21,140 nt of DNA from Verrucomicrobiota bacterium. Lineage in GTDB: Bacteria; Verrucomicrobiota; Verrucomicrobiia; Opitutales; Oceanipulchritudinaceae. Location: assembly GCA_009908535.1 (NCBI GenBank), contig JAAAOD010000185.1, positions 1-21,140 on the forward strand. Direction: 5' to 3'. This document shows, one piece after another, positions 1 through 8,229 of this stretch; position 1 is the first letter of the stretch; each line of letters opens with the position of its first letter. Below the pieces are notes generated by a model. It searched no databases. It saw only the letters and a list, made by a program, of their open reading frames with translations, and was not told where the DNA came from. The position numbers and the translations under genes were made by a program.

Positions 1-981
1 GCTGATCAGCGGGACGCTCTCGCCGAAGACCTCGCGAATGGCTTTTAATTCCGTGATGTCACCGGCAGGCGTACTGGTACCGTGCGCGTTGATGTAGTCG
101 ACGGGACGGTCGCAATCCGCCGTCGCCAACTGCATGCAGCGCACGGCTCCTTCGCCGCTGGGGGCGACCATGTCGGCTCCATCGCTGGTCGCGCCGTAGC
201 CGAGGATTTCTGCAAGGATGGGCGCGCCGCGCGCCTTGGCGAGCTCGTACTCCTCGAGGACCAGCATGGCCCCGCCGCCGGCCGCGACAAAGCCGTCGCG
301 GTTGGCGTCGAACGGTCGGCTCGCCCAGGCCGGGCGGTCGTTGTAATTGCTCGAGAGCGCGCCCATAGCATCGAAAAAGAGGGTAAGCTCCAGGCTCTCC
401 TCCTCGCCGCCACCGGCGAACATGACATCCTGTTTGCCGAGCTGGATCTGCTCGGCAGCGGCCCCGATACTGTGGGCACTGGTGGCGCAGGCGGAGGTGA
501 TGCTGTAATTGATTCCCTTGATGCCGTAAGCGGTGCACAGGTTCGCCGAGACCGTGCTCGACATGATGCGCGGGACGCGGAACGCCCCGACGCGGCGGAT
601 GCCCTTTTCCTCGAGGAGGCGGCGGCCCTCGATCTGGTTGAGAGGGGAACCTCCACCGGAACCCGCGATCAGGCCCGTGCGCGGATGGGAAACGGTATCC
701 TTGTCCAGTCCGCTCGCGGAAATGGCTTCCTCCATGGCGAGGTAGGCGTACATCGCGGCATCGCCCATGAAGCGGGCCAGCTTGCGGTCGACCCGCTGCA
801 CCAGAGCCTCCCCGTCGGGAACGGTCCCACTCACCTGACTGCGCAGGCCGGCCTCCGCGTATCCTTCGTTAAAGCGGATGCCCGACCGCATTTCCCGGAG
901 AGAGGTCTCCACTTCCGCGACCGAATTTCCGATACAGGAAATGACCCCCACTCCCGTGACAACTACCCTTCGCTGTGTCAT
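1..981 (-). CDS. fabB: Beta-ketoacyl-ACP synthase I (3' end cut by window start)
   Basis: Condensing enzyme of type II fatty-acid synthesis. KAS I elongates acyl-ACP with malonyl-ACP and, with FabA, is the step that commits to unsaturated fatty acids in the cytosol. The protein begins MTQRRVVVTGVG and 327 codons are visible of the roughly 405 usual for the family. The nucleophile Cys165 lies in SACATS and the first catalytic His300 in NAHGTSTP. The second His and the C-terminus lie beyond position 1. The stretch GYGATSDGADMVAPSGEG (261-278) is typical of FabB rather than FabF. The ATG at 981-979 is six bases after the fabA stop, so the two are surely co-transcribed. The call as KAS I is confident from these motifs and from the FabA neighbour. 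Confidence 0.95.
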   Translation of the reverse strand, partial: MTQRRVVVTGVGVISCIGNSVAEVETSLREMRSGIRFNEGYAEAGLRSQVSGTVPDGEALVQRVDRKLARFMGDAAMYAYLAMEEAISASGLDKDTVSHPRTGLIAGSGGGSPLNQIEGRRLLEEKGIRRVGAFRVPRIMSSTVSANLCTAYGIKGINYSITSACATSAHSIGAAAEQIQLGKQDVMFAGGGEEESLELTLFFDAMGALSSNYNDRPAWASRPFDANRDGFVAAGGGAMLVLEEYELAKARGAPILAEILGYGATSDGADMVAPSGEGAVRCMQLATADCDRPVDYINAHGTSTPAGDITELKAIREVFGESVPLIS

Positions 982-987
982 AAAAAA

Positions 988-1506
988 TCAAAAGTCCGCC
1001 GCCCCTGAGAAGAGGCCGACCCGAAGGCCGTCCGCGGTATAAATGGTTTTGCCGTCGGCGAGCACGGAGCCGTCGGCGATGGCCAGCTTCAACTTGCCGG
1101 TCAGCATGCGCTTGATCGAAAGGTGGTACTTGACGATATCGGTATCGGGCAGGATCTGGCCGGTGAACTTCACCTCGCCCACACCGAGGGCCCGTCCTTT
1201 GCCAAGGTGCCCGCTCCAGGCCAGGAAAAAGCCGACCAGCTGCCAGAGGGCGTCCAGACCGAGGCATCCGGGCATGACCGGATCATCCTGGAAATGGCAC
1301 GCGAAGAACCAGAGATCGGGGCGGATCTTCAACTCCGCCTCCAGCTCCCCCTTGTTGTAAGCACCCCCGTCGGCGGTGATGTTGGAGATGCGGTCCAGCA
1401 TCAGCATCCCGGGAAGCGGCAGCCGCGCGTGCCCCTCTTCGAACAATGCGCCTTTGCCGCATTGGATCAGCTCCTCCCGCTCGTAACTCCCTTTCCTTTC
1501 AATCAT
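988..1506 (-). CDS. fabA: 3-hydroxydecanoyl-ACP dehydratase/isomerase
   Basis: Dehydrates 3-hydroxydecanoyl-ACP and isomerises trans-2- to cis-3-decenoyl-ACP, the branch point for unsaturated fatty acids made without oxygen. It is 172 aa, the same length as E. coli FabA, and nearly every conserved block is present: LPMLD-like LPLPGMLMLDRI (29-40), the active-site motif FACHFQDDPVMPG (68-80) with His71, Asp85 in CLGLDALWQ, and GVGEVKFTGQILP. A frame upstream stays open to an ATG at 1542, but the start at 1506 gives the family N-terminus (MIERKGSY) and leaves a 4-base gap to the upstream outer-membrane gene instead of a 32-base overlap. No strong Shine-Dalgarno is visible, so translation may be coupled to the upstream gene. 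FabB follows directly. Confidence 0.97.
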   Translation of the reverse strand: MIERKGSYEREELIQCGKGALFEEGHARLPLPGMLMLDRISNITADGGAYNKGELEAELKIRPDLWFFACHFQDDPVMPGCLGLDALWQLVGFFLAWSGHLGKGRALGVGEVKFTGQILPDTDIVKYHLSIKRMLTGKLKLAIADGSVLADGKTIYTADGLRVGLFSGAADF

Positions 1507-1510
1507 GCTG

Positions 1511-2737
1511 TTAAAACCGAAACCCGAAACCGGCGTGCACATAGATCTGGGACTGGAAGTCGACGGTGGCGTTGGATTCCCGGTTCTCCTGCTCGTAATC
1601 GTTGCCGCTCTGCACCTGCATACCGCTGAAAAAGCTGAGCCGGCGCGTGAACTGGTATTCGGCGCTTGCGTCGATGTAGCCGCCGAGCTGCCAGGCCGCC
1701 TCGCTCGTGGTGGAAAGGCCGCGGCTCGGATTGGGCCCGCCGGTCGGATTCTGCAGAATCTGGTAGGTGGAAAACTCGCCGCTGTAGTAAAGGGCGCTCA
1801 AGCCGGCACCGAGCCGCAGGGCGAGATTCCTCGCGAAGCCCTCCTTCGGGGAGAGGGAGTAGACCGGCCCGGCGCGAAGCGTGTAAACGCTGGACCGGAG
1901 ATCCGCCTCAGTATCCACGGTCGCGCCCTCCGGAATCAGTTCCTCGCTCTCGAGGTTGGCCGCCCATTCGAGAAGATTCTCCGTCTCCACCTCCTCGCGC
2001 GTCTCCGGGCCCTGGTAGGGATCCTGCCGCTGCACGTTGCCCTCCTCATCGAGGGTCGGATCGGGCAGATCGGGAACGTCCGCCCCCCCTTCCATCCGGT
2101 GGCGGAATTCCTGCACGAAGAGGTCCGCGCTGATCTCGTCATTCAGCCGCGAGTCGAAGCCGTTAAAGCTGAAACCCACCTGAATCCCGAGGCTGCGGTT
2201 CCATTTCAGATACTTCGTGTAATTGATTTCCCAGCCGAGGGAGCCGTCCGCATCCGCCGACAGGCTTTGATCCGGCGCGGAAACAGCGGCATACCGGTGA
2301 AAGTACAGGACGGAGGGATCATCGGGGTCGAGCTGTTCCGGACTGTAATAGATGAAATCCGAGGTGGCATCGGTATTCGGCGAAGGAACCCGCTCGCCAG
2401 CGGAGCCGCCCTCGACCAGGTCCGTAGAGATGTAATCCTGCTGCAGTTGCCCGTCGTCGTAGCGGACCGCCCTTTCGGACCCGAGAAGGGGATTATTGAC
2501 CGACACATTGTCGGTGGAGAGGGGGATGTTTCCAAGCCCACGGAACTGGACATCCGGCGCGAAGAGGTAGCGCATGCGCAGCTCAAGCCCCGTGTGCTTG
2601 GTCGGCGGGGGCGGAGGACGATACTCCGGGGCCTGTGCAAGGAGACCCGGAGCGGTCGCGAGGCATAGAAAACCCAGCAGAGCTGGCAAAAGGGGGCGCT
2701 GACGGAACGGCTTCACAATCAAAGAGCCGCATTGCAT
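1511..2737 (-). CDS. Putative outer-membrane beta-barrel protein
   Basis: No named family recognised. The 408-aa protein has an N-terminal signal peptide (basic KPFRQR, then hydrophobic LLPALLGFLCLATAPGLL, cleavage probably after LAQA near residue 36) and a proline-rich start to the mature part. Amphipathic beta-type segments with many aromatic residues follow, and the protein ends in HAGFGFRF, where a terminal Phe is the usual outer-membrane insertion signal. An acidic, low-complexity stretch (about residues 205-275, rich in Asp, Glu and Pro) probably forms a surface loop. The ATG at 2737 was taken; an in-frame GTG seven codons later (2716) would give a cleaner signal peptide. The gene heads the fabA-fabB operon with a 4-base gap to fabA. 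Role unknown; a lipid-related porin is only a guess from context. Confidence 0.75.
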   Translation of the reverse strand: MQCGSLIVKPFRQRPLLPALLGFLCLATAPGLLAQAPEYRPPPPPTKHTGLELRMRYLFAPDVQFRGLGNIPLSTDNVSVNNPLLGSERAVRYDDGQLQQDYISTDLVEGGSAGERVPSPNTDATSDFIYYSPEQLDPDDPSVLYFHRYAAVSAPDQSLSADADGSLGWEINYTKYLKWNRSLGIQVGFSFNGFDSRLNDEISADLFVQEFRHRMEGGADVPDLPDPTLDEEGNVQRQDPYQGPETREEVETENLLEWAANLESEELIPEGATVDTEADLRSSVYTLRAGPVYSLSPKEGFARNLALRLGAGLSALYYSGEFSTYQILQNPTGGPNPSRGLSTTSEAAWQLGGYIDASAEYQFTRRLSFFSGMQVQSGNDYEQENRESNATVDFQSQIYVHAGFGFRF

Positions 2738-2833
2738 GTACAGCGATTCCAGCTGTCAACCCCATTGGCAGGCCGGCGCCCGGGAGGCCCTTTTTCCTTC
2801 CCGCAGGGCCGGGATTTCGGCAGAGTCAACCAG
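2738..2833. other. Divergent intergenic region
   Basis: The 96 bases between the outer-membrane protein gene (minus) and the SLC13-type permease gene (plus) must hold promoters for both directions. No convincing -35/-10 pair was found by eye. A loose inverted match (GGCCC with GGGCC around a T-rich centre, about 2788-2813) is not long enough to call a structure. Confidence 0.4.
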
Positions 2834-4660
2834 ATGGTTTCCTGGGAGATTGTTTTTGTCCTCTGCCTGCTGCTGGCGGCGCTGGCCAGCTTCATCTGCG
2901 AAAGGATATCCACGGACCTGACGGCCCTCCTCGTTTTCAGCGTCCTCCTCGTCGGCGCTTATCTTCCCTTTGCCGAGAACCTGCCCAGTTTCGAGCAGTT
3001 GTTGCGGGTGTTCGCCAATCCCGCGCCCCTGGCCATCGCGGCCCTCTTCATTCTGAGCGCGGCGCTCGAGAAATGCGGCGTGATCGATTCCCTCGCGCAG
3101 ATCCTCGGGCACCTGACCCGGCTCGGCTACAAGGGGCTGCTGGTCATCATGATCTTTCTCGTCGCGGGCATCTCCGCCTTTATCAACAATACTCCCGTGG
3201 TGGTGATCTTCCTGCCGGTGGTGCTGTCGCTGTCCCGCAAGCTGAACACCCCGGCCTCGAAACTGCTCATCCCGCTGAGCTATGCCTCCATCTTCGGGGG
3301 CGTGTGCACCCTTGTCGGCACGAGCACGAACATCCTCGCGAGCGGGATCATGCGGGAAGCCGGCTACGCGGGGCTTTCCATGTTCGAGTTGAGTCGCATC
3401 GGGATCCCGCTCATTTTCATCGCCACGTTCTACCTTGTCTTTTTTGCGCAACGGCGACTGCCCGTCCGCGAGTCCCTGACCTCCATCCTGAGCGAGGAGG
3501 AACGAAAGGAATTCTTCACGGAGGCCTTTATCCGCAAGGACAGCCCGCTCATCGGCATGAAAGTCGCGGAGAGCGACCTCATGAAAGCGAAGGGACTGCG
3601 GCTGATCGAAATCATCCGGGGAGGGGCTTCCGTTCCGGGGGATGTCAAGGAAACGGTTCTCCATGGGGGGGACCGGCTCGTGATCGCCTGCCGGCCGAGC
3701 GGATTCGCGCGGGCGCGCTCGGTGGAGGGCCTGCGCCTCGCGGCGGAGGAGCGCGAGGGCATCGAAACGATCACGGCGCATGAAGGCTCCATCGTCGAGG
3801 GGGTCATCGGGCCGCGCTCCAGCATTATCGGGAAAACGATCGACGAACTGAACTTCCGCCAGCGCTTCCGCATGATCATCCTCGCCATCCACCGCCGCGG
3901 CATCAACATGCGCGACCGGATCGACCGCCTTCCCCTCGAACCGGGGGACACGCTGCTGATGATGGGAACGGACTCGGCCCGGGAACAGATCCGGCGTGGG
4001 GACGACATCATGCTGCTCGACCAGCCGCACACGCCGTCGCAGGACCTGCGCCGCAAGGCCCCGGTCGTCCTCACGGTGATGGCGGCCATCATCCTGACCG
4101 TTTCCTTTAACATCCTGCCCATCACGGCGGCGGCCATCATCGGGGTGGGTCTCGTCCTCCTGGCCGGCACCCTGACGCCGAAGGAGGCCTACCAGAGCAT
4201 CGACTGGAGCATTCTCATCCTGATCTACGGCATGCTGGGACTGGGCATGGCGATGGAAACCTCGGGGGCGACCGGCATGGTCGCCGATCTGCTTGCGGGT
4301 ATCCGCTCCATTGGCTGGCCGGAGCTGCCCACGCTGATCCTGATGCTGGCCTGCCTGTACCTCGCCACCTCCATCTTCACGGAAATCCTTTCCAACAACG
4401 CCACCGTGGTTCTGATGGCCCCCATCGCCATCCAGCTGGGCCTGCAGCTGGGCATTGACCCGCGGCCCTTCCTCATCGCGGTCTGCGTGGCCAGTTCGGC
4501 CAGCTTCTCCACGCCGATCGGTTACCAGACGAACACCTATGTGTATTCAGTGGGCGGCTACCGCTTCGCGGATTTCCTGCGCATCGGGCTGCCATTGAAT
4601 TTCCTTTATTTCGCGGGGACGGTGGTGCTGGTGCCCCTGTTGTGGCCATTCGGGATTTGA
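2834..4660 (+). CDS. SLC13-type (DASS) permease with two RCK_C domains
   Basis: Inner-membrane anion transporter of the divalent anion:sodium symporter type. Substrates in this group include dicarboxylates, sulfate and other anions; which one applies here cannot be read from the sequence. The 608-aa order is membrane half 1 (about 4-205), two cytosolic RCK_C/TrkA_C regulatory domains (about 231-300 and 315-400), then membrane half 2 (about 407-605). Conserved hairpin motifs are present in both halves: INNTP (118-121) with GTSTN (162-166), and SNNAT (520-524) with STPIGYQTN (559-567). The frame is open from 2732, but the ATG at 2834 (MVSWEIVF) starts exactly at the first membrane helix and removes a proline-rich non-membrane stretch. 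The DNA glycosylase gene follows after three bases. Confidence 0.88.
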   Translation: MVSWEIVFVLCLLLAALASFICERISTDLTALLVFSVLLVGAYLPFAENLPSFEQLLRVFANPAPLAIAALFILSAALEKCGVIDSLAQILGHLTRLGYKGLLVIMIFLVAGISAFINNTPVVVIFLPVVLSLSRKLNTPASKLLIPLSYASIFGGVCTLVGTSTNILASGIMREAGYAGLSMFELSRIGIPLIFIATFYLVFFAQRRLPVRESLTSILSEEERKEFFTEAFIRKDSPLIGMKVAESDLMKAKGLRLIEIIRGGASVPGDVKETVLHGGDRLVIACRPSGFARARSVEGLRLAAEEREGIETITAHEGSIVEGVIGPRSSIIGKTIDELNFRQRFRMIILAIHRRGINMRDRIDRLPLEPGDTLLMMGTDSAREQIRRGDDIMLLDQPHTPSQDLRRKAPVVLTVMAAIILTVSFNILPITAAAIIGVGLVLLAGTLTPKEAYQSIDWSILILIYGMLGLGMAMETSGATGMVADLLAGIRSIGWPELPTLILMLACLYLATSIFTEILSNNATVVLMAPIAIQLGLQLGIDPRPFLIAVCVASSASFSTPIGYQTNTYVYSVGGYRFADFLRIGLPLNFLYFAGTVVLVPLLWPFGI

Positions 4661-4663
4661 GCC

Positions 4664-5479
4664 ATGCCGGAACTGGCCGAAGTCGTTTACTACTGTAACC
4701 AGTGGCTGCCCGCCGTCGGTCGCACGGTCGCCGCCGTTCGCCTTCATCCCCGGGCGCGGGTCTTCCGGGATGCGGATCCGGAAACCATTGCGAGCGCCTT
4801 ACCGGAGCGGAAACTTCTCACCGCCGACACCCACGGGAAAGGCATGCGTTTTCTTTTTTCGGGCGGCCTGCACCTCGGCGTTCATCTCGGGATGGCGGGA
4901 CGCCTGTTCACCGCCCCGCTTCCGTATCAGCCCGACAAGCACGACCACCTCGTCCTCGAACTGGAAGGGAGGGCAGCGCCGGGTGTCCTTGTTTTCAGTG
5001 ACTATCGCATGTTTGGCCGCATCCGTCTGCACGAGGGTGCGGAGGCCCCGCCCTGGTGGCGGGATCTTCCCCCGGAACCGCAGGACCGGGGCTTCACTCG
5101 CGCGCGTTTTGAAAAGATCCTCGACCGGCGTTCACGCGCCCCCCTCAAGGCGGTTCTCCTCGACCAGGCGTGCTTTCCCGGTTTCGGAAACTGGATGGCC
5201 GACGAAGCGCTCTGGCGGGCCCGGCTGTTCCCGGGCCTGCGCGCGGCCGAAGCGCGGAAGGAGGAACGGGCGCGCCTCTACCGAGATCTGCGCAAAGTTG
5301 CCCGCGACGCCCTGCGCGTAATTGCCCCGGAATGGACGGCACCACCGGCGAACTGGCTTTTCCCGCACCGCTGGAAAGACGGTGGTTCCTGTCCCCGTGA
5401 CCGGGCTCCCTTGGAGCGCGAGACCATCGGTGGCAGGACGACCTGTTACTGTCCCGTCTGCCAGCCGCCGATTGCCTGA
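4664..5479 (+). CDS. Formamidopyrimidine-DNA glycosylase / endonuclease VIII family
   Basis: Base-excision repair enzyme that removes oxidised bases and nicks the abasic site. The 271-aa protein starts MPELAEV: Pro2 is the Schiff-base nucleophile and Glu3 the acid, while position 5 is Ala where Fpg has Pro. HGKGM (about 57-61) carries the conserved Lys, and DYRMFGR matches the Arg/Phe intercalation loop of Fpg. The C-terminal finger reads CPRD...YCPVCQ, so it has Cys243, Asp246, Cys263 and Cys266; the usual second Cys is Asp. The catalytic Arg of GGRTT is kept. Fpg (mutM) and Nei subfamilies cannot be separated safely here, so no symbol is given. It follows the permease gene by 3 bases, and the large TPR gene follows it, so the three are probably co-transcribed. 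Confidence 0.9.
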   Translation: MPELAEVVYYCNQWLPAVGRTVAAVRLHPRARVFRDADPETIASALPERKLLTADTHGKGMRFLFSGGLHLGVHLGMAGRLFTAPLPYQPDKHDHLVLELEGRAAPGVLVFSDYRMFGRIRLHEGAEAPPWWRDLPPEPQDRGFTRARFEKILDRRSRAPLKAVLLDQACFPGFGNWMADEALWRARLFPGLRAAEARKEERARLYRDLRKVARDALRVIAPEWTAPPANWLFPHRWKDGGSCPRDRAPLERETIGGRTTCYCPVCQPPIA

Positions 5480-5511
5480 ATTTGGGTATTCGGCCCGCTT
5501 GCGAGAGGGTC

Positions 5512-5529
5512 GGGAGGCACCGAATGATG
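5512..5529 (+). promoter_or_regulatory. Shine-Dalgarno placed for an out-of-frame ATG
   Basis: GGGAGG at 5512-5517 lies six bases before ATGATG at 5524-5529, an ideal spacing and one of the few good ribosome binding sites in the window. That ATG, however, opens only a 13-codon frame that stops at 5563-5565; the large TPR protein is read one base out of step. Either the TPR gene starts at a GTG downstream, this is a short leader peptide, or there is an indel of one base nearby. Confidence 0.4.
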
Positions 5530-5534
5530 ACGGC

Positions 5535-8225
5535 GTGTGCTCAAGACGTCTCCCCTTGCTCCTGATCTACGCCCTTGCCGCAAGCCTTGCCGGGGGGGTC
5601 CTGCCGCTGCGCGATCAATGGCGGTCCGCCTGTGCCGTCCTTGCCGCCGGGGATGGTCACGAGGCGAGCCGCCTCTTCGCGGAATTCCGGAACTGGTACG
5701 GGGAGGAAGAAGAAGTCTCCGCTCCGGAATTCCGGGAACGGCTTTTGCGTTACCATGCCCTCGCCTGCCTTGCAGCCAGCGATTCGAGCGCGGCGATCCC
5801 CATTCTGGAGGAATGGTTTCGCGAATACCCCGACGCGCCCGCCCATCGCGCCTTTCTCCGCTACCAGCTGGCGACGGCCTACGGAGCGGTCGGAAAGACC
5901 GGGAAAATGAAGAAATCCCTGGAGAAATTCCTCCACGAGCATGCAGACCTCCCCGAGGCGATCCTTGTGCACTGGCATCTGGCGGATATTGCCATCGCTG
6001 GGGATAACCACGCGGAAGCGGCCGGTCAGTTCCGGCGGATTCTTGCCCATGACAAGCTCTCCCCCGCCGCGGCCGGCGTTGCGCGCTGCGCCTTTGCGAC
6101 CTTGCAGCTCCGGGAGGAATCCGCCGGGGAAACCCTGCGCTTGTTGCAAGGCGAGCCTCACGGTCCCTTCCTCGCGAAGTGGCGGGCGGTCCTCGCTCCG
6201 GGCCTTGCGGCGAGGCTCCTCGGCAAGGGGGAGGCCGGAAAGGCATGGGCCGTCAGCGGCTGGTTCCGTCCGGCCGCGGCCACGGCAGAGGAACTGCGCC
6301 GGTTGTTGCCGACGACGCAACCGGGGGATGCGCTTTCCTTCCGCGCCGGCCTCTGGAGACGGCACTGGCGTAAACAACTGGAATCCCTTTGCGGAGGAAT
6401 CGGGGAGGGAAAAACCGCCATTCCGTCCCTCGACCAGCTTTACGGGCTGCGCCTGCGGGCGCTTTCGGCGGCCGGGCATGCCTTCGAGGCGACGGTCCTC
6501 GGGGAAGCGCTCGTGGACGCACCGCACATCTCGACGGAGCTGCGCACGCTTGCCTTCGCGACCGTGGTCAGGGGGCATCAGGCCCTTGAGGAATGGGAGG
6601 CGGCGGAAGGCTATGCGTTGCGCTTTCTGGAGGCGTTTCCCGACCATCCCGCCCTTCCCCGGATCCTCTTTCTGAACGCGCGCACCGCCGTTTTGCAATC
6701 CCGCTACACCGTCGCCACGAAACAACTGGGTTCGCTCATTGCAGCGTATCCACAGCATGACGACCTTCCTCGCTGGGAACTGGAACTGGCAAGCTGCCGT
6801 CTTCAGGCCGGGGAGGCCGCGACGGCACTGAGGATCCTTGCTGCACTTCGCGAAAGGGCACCCGCCTCATGGCGCGCCCTCCTCCGCTTCAAGGAGGGTT
6901 GCTGCCTTGTCCGCATGGGACGCAGCGAAGAGGCCGGGGAGGCGCTGCGCTCGGTCCCGCAGGAAAGCGGCGCCACGACCGCCCTGCGCGAAAGCACCCT
7001 CGTCGAGCGGCTGAAGCTGGCACGAGGGGGTGCAGGCCGGTTCCTGTCCTTACTTGATGACTACAAAAGGCATTTCCCTGACGGTCGCCACGCGGGCCTC
7101 GTCGGGAACCTTGCCGGCGGATTCCACCTCGCGCGTCGGGAATTTGACAAAGCGGAGCCGTTCTTCCTCGCCGCGGTGGAACGCGGCGGGACCGCGGCCG
7201 ACTTCGCGAGGGAGAAGCTCGTCACGGTGTATCAGAATTCCGGTGACAAAGAAGCCCTACAAGCCCACCTCCTCTCATGGCTCCGGCGGGCGGCGGAAGG
7301 CGAGCCCGTCCCGGAAAAGCCCTTCGTCCGCCTGCGTCAACTGGTGGCCAACGGGGACGGGATCCCCATTCCGGCCGAATTGATCCGGACGCTCCACCGG
7401 AACCTGATGGCAAATACGGTCTCCTTTCCCGTCCCCGCCTTTCTGGCCCTGCTGGAGGAAACGTGGACAAACGCGGCAAGGCATTTCGCCGCTTCGACCT
7501 CCTTCCCCGACTGGCTGAAAGCGGAGATCCGGCGGGCGAACGGGGTCCCGGCTCTTCTCCTTTCGCTTTACCGGGCCGAACGGCTGCAAAGAGCCGGACG
7601 GAGTGACTCCGCCGACGCGATCCGCCTGCGCCTGCTGGAGCAGGAGATTACGGACCCCCTTCCCGCCCCGGCAGCCTTTGCGCTCGCGCAGGTCTCCGCG
7701 GTTTATGATTTCCCGGGGGCCCGGTCCCGCCTCGAATCCTTCCTTGCCGCGCATCCGCATTCTCCCGACATCCCGGAATCCCTTTTCCTCCTTGCCGGAG
7801 TCCACCTCTCCGCGGGGAAAACCGAGCCCGCCCGGCCGCTCCTTCGGACGGTCCATAACAAATTTCCCGACGCCGCCATCTGGCCCGAAGCCGGGGAAAC
7901 CTATGCCTCCGTGCTGATGTCCAACGGCGAGGCGGAAGAGGCCGTCGCCGTCGCCGGGGGGCTGCTCGCATCCCCGGACCTCTCGCCTCTGCGGGCGGCC
8001 TCCCTGCTCCTGCTGAAGGCGGAGGCCGACGCCGCCCGCGGCCGCTTCCGTAAGGTGGCTTTGGATTGCCAACGGCTTCTCGTCCTCTACCCGTCCTTTT
8101 CCCGCATCCGCGAAAAGGCGGGCCGGTTGCTCCGCGACGCCGCGGAGAAACTTGCCCCGGAAAAGGCCGCGGCAGTGCGCCGTTTCCTTCGTGAAACCCG
8201 TTCCCTCGCGGCCGAGGCCACCTGA
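5535..8225 (+). CDS. Large exported TPR-repeat protein
   Basis: About 896 aa with a signal peptide or N-terminal anchor (CSRRLPLLLIYALAASLAGG) followed by helical repeats through nearly the whole length. Alternating motifs such as AIPILEEWFREYPDAP, ALRILAALRERAP, KAEPFFLAAVERG and SRLESFLAAHPHSPDIPESLFLLAG are tetratricopeptide-like (A-x-x-x-F/L...YP..P). TPR superhelices usually bind peptides or scaffold complexes, here presumably in the periplasm. The start is uncertain: the frame is open from 5322 inside the glycosylase gene, no in-frame ATG precedes the signal sequence, and GTG at 5535 is the best in-frame choice. The well-placed Shine-Dalgarno serves an ATG (5524) in another frame. Two genes downstream, linked by short gaps or overlap, encode a small exported protein and an ExbB-type channel, which suggests one functional unit. 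Confidence 0.8.
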   Translation: MCSRRLPLLLIYALAASLAGGVLPLRDQWRSACAVLAAGDGHEASRLFAEFRNWYGEEEEVSAPEFRERLLRYHALACLAASDSSAAIPILEEWFREYPDAPAHRAFLRYQLATAYGAVGKTGKMKKSLEKFLHEHADLPEAILVHWHLADIAIAGDNHAEAAGQFRRILAHDKLSPAAAGVARCAFATLQLREESAGETLRLLQGEPHGPFLAKWRAVLAPGLAARLLGKGEAGKAWAVSGWFRPAAATAEELRRLLPTTQPGDALSFRAGLWRRHWRKQLESLCGGIGEGKTAIPSLDQLYGLRLRALSAAGHAFEATVLGEALVDAPHISTELRTLAFATVVRGHQALEEWEAAEGYALRFLEAFPDHPALPRILFLNARTAVLQSRYTVATKQLGSLIAAYPQHDDLPRWELELASCRLQAGEAATALRILAALRERAPASWRALLRFKEGCCLVRMGRSEEAGEALRSVPQESGATTALRESTLVERLKLARGGAGRFLSLLDDYKRHFPDGRHAGLVGNLAGGFHLARREFDKAEPFFLAAVERGGTAADFAREKLVTVYQNSGDKEALQAHLLSWLRRAAEGEPVPEKPFVRLRQLVANGDGIPIPAELIRTLHRNLMANTVSFPVPAFLALLEETWTNAARHFAASTSFPDWLKAEIRRANGVPALLLSLYRAERLQRAGRSDSADAIRLRLLEQEITDPLPAPAAFALAQVSAVYDFPGARSRLESFLAAHPHSPDIPESLFLLAGVHLSAGKTEPARPLLRTVHNKFPDAAIWPEAGETYASVLMSNGEAEEAVAVAGGLLASPDLSPLRAASLLLLKAEADAARGRFRKVALDCQRLLVLYPSFSRIREKAGRLLRDAAEKLAPEKAAAVRRFLRETRSLAAEAT

Positions 8226-8229
8226 AGCC

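Noticed and set aside
82..1008. 308-codon plus-strand open frame
   Set aside because: Lies opposite fabB, whose conserved motifs are certain on the minus strand. Long antisense frames are expected at this GC content.
988..1542. Longer fabA start at 1542
   Set aside because: Adds 12 residues absent from FabA, overlaps the upstream gene by 32 bases and has no better ribosome binding site; the start at 1506 gives the usual 172 aa.
1505..2668. 387-codon plus-strand open frame
   Set aside because: Antisense to the outer-membrane protein gene, which has a signal peptide and a C-terminal Phe barrel signature; this frame has no recognisable features.
2756..4030. 424-codon minus-strand open frame
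   Set aside because: Antisense to the SLC13-type permease; composition is His/Asp/Gln-rich as expected for a shadow frame.
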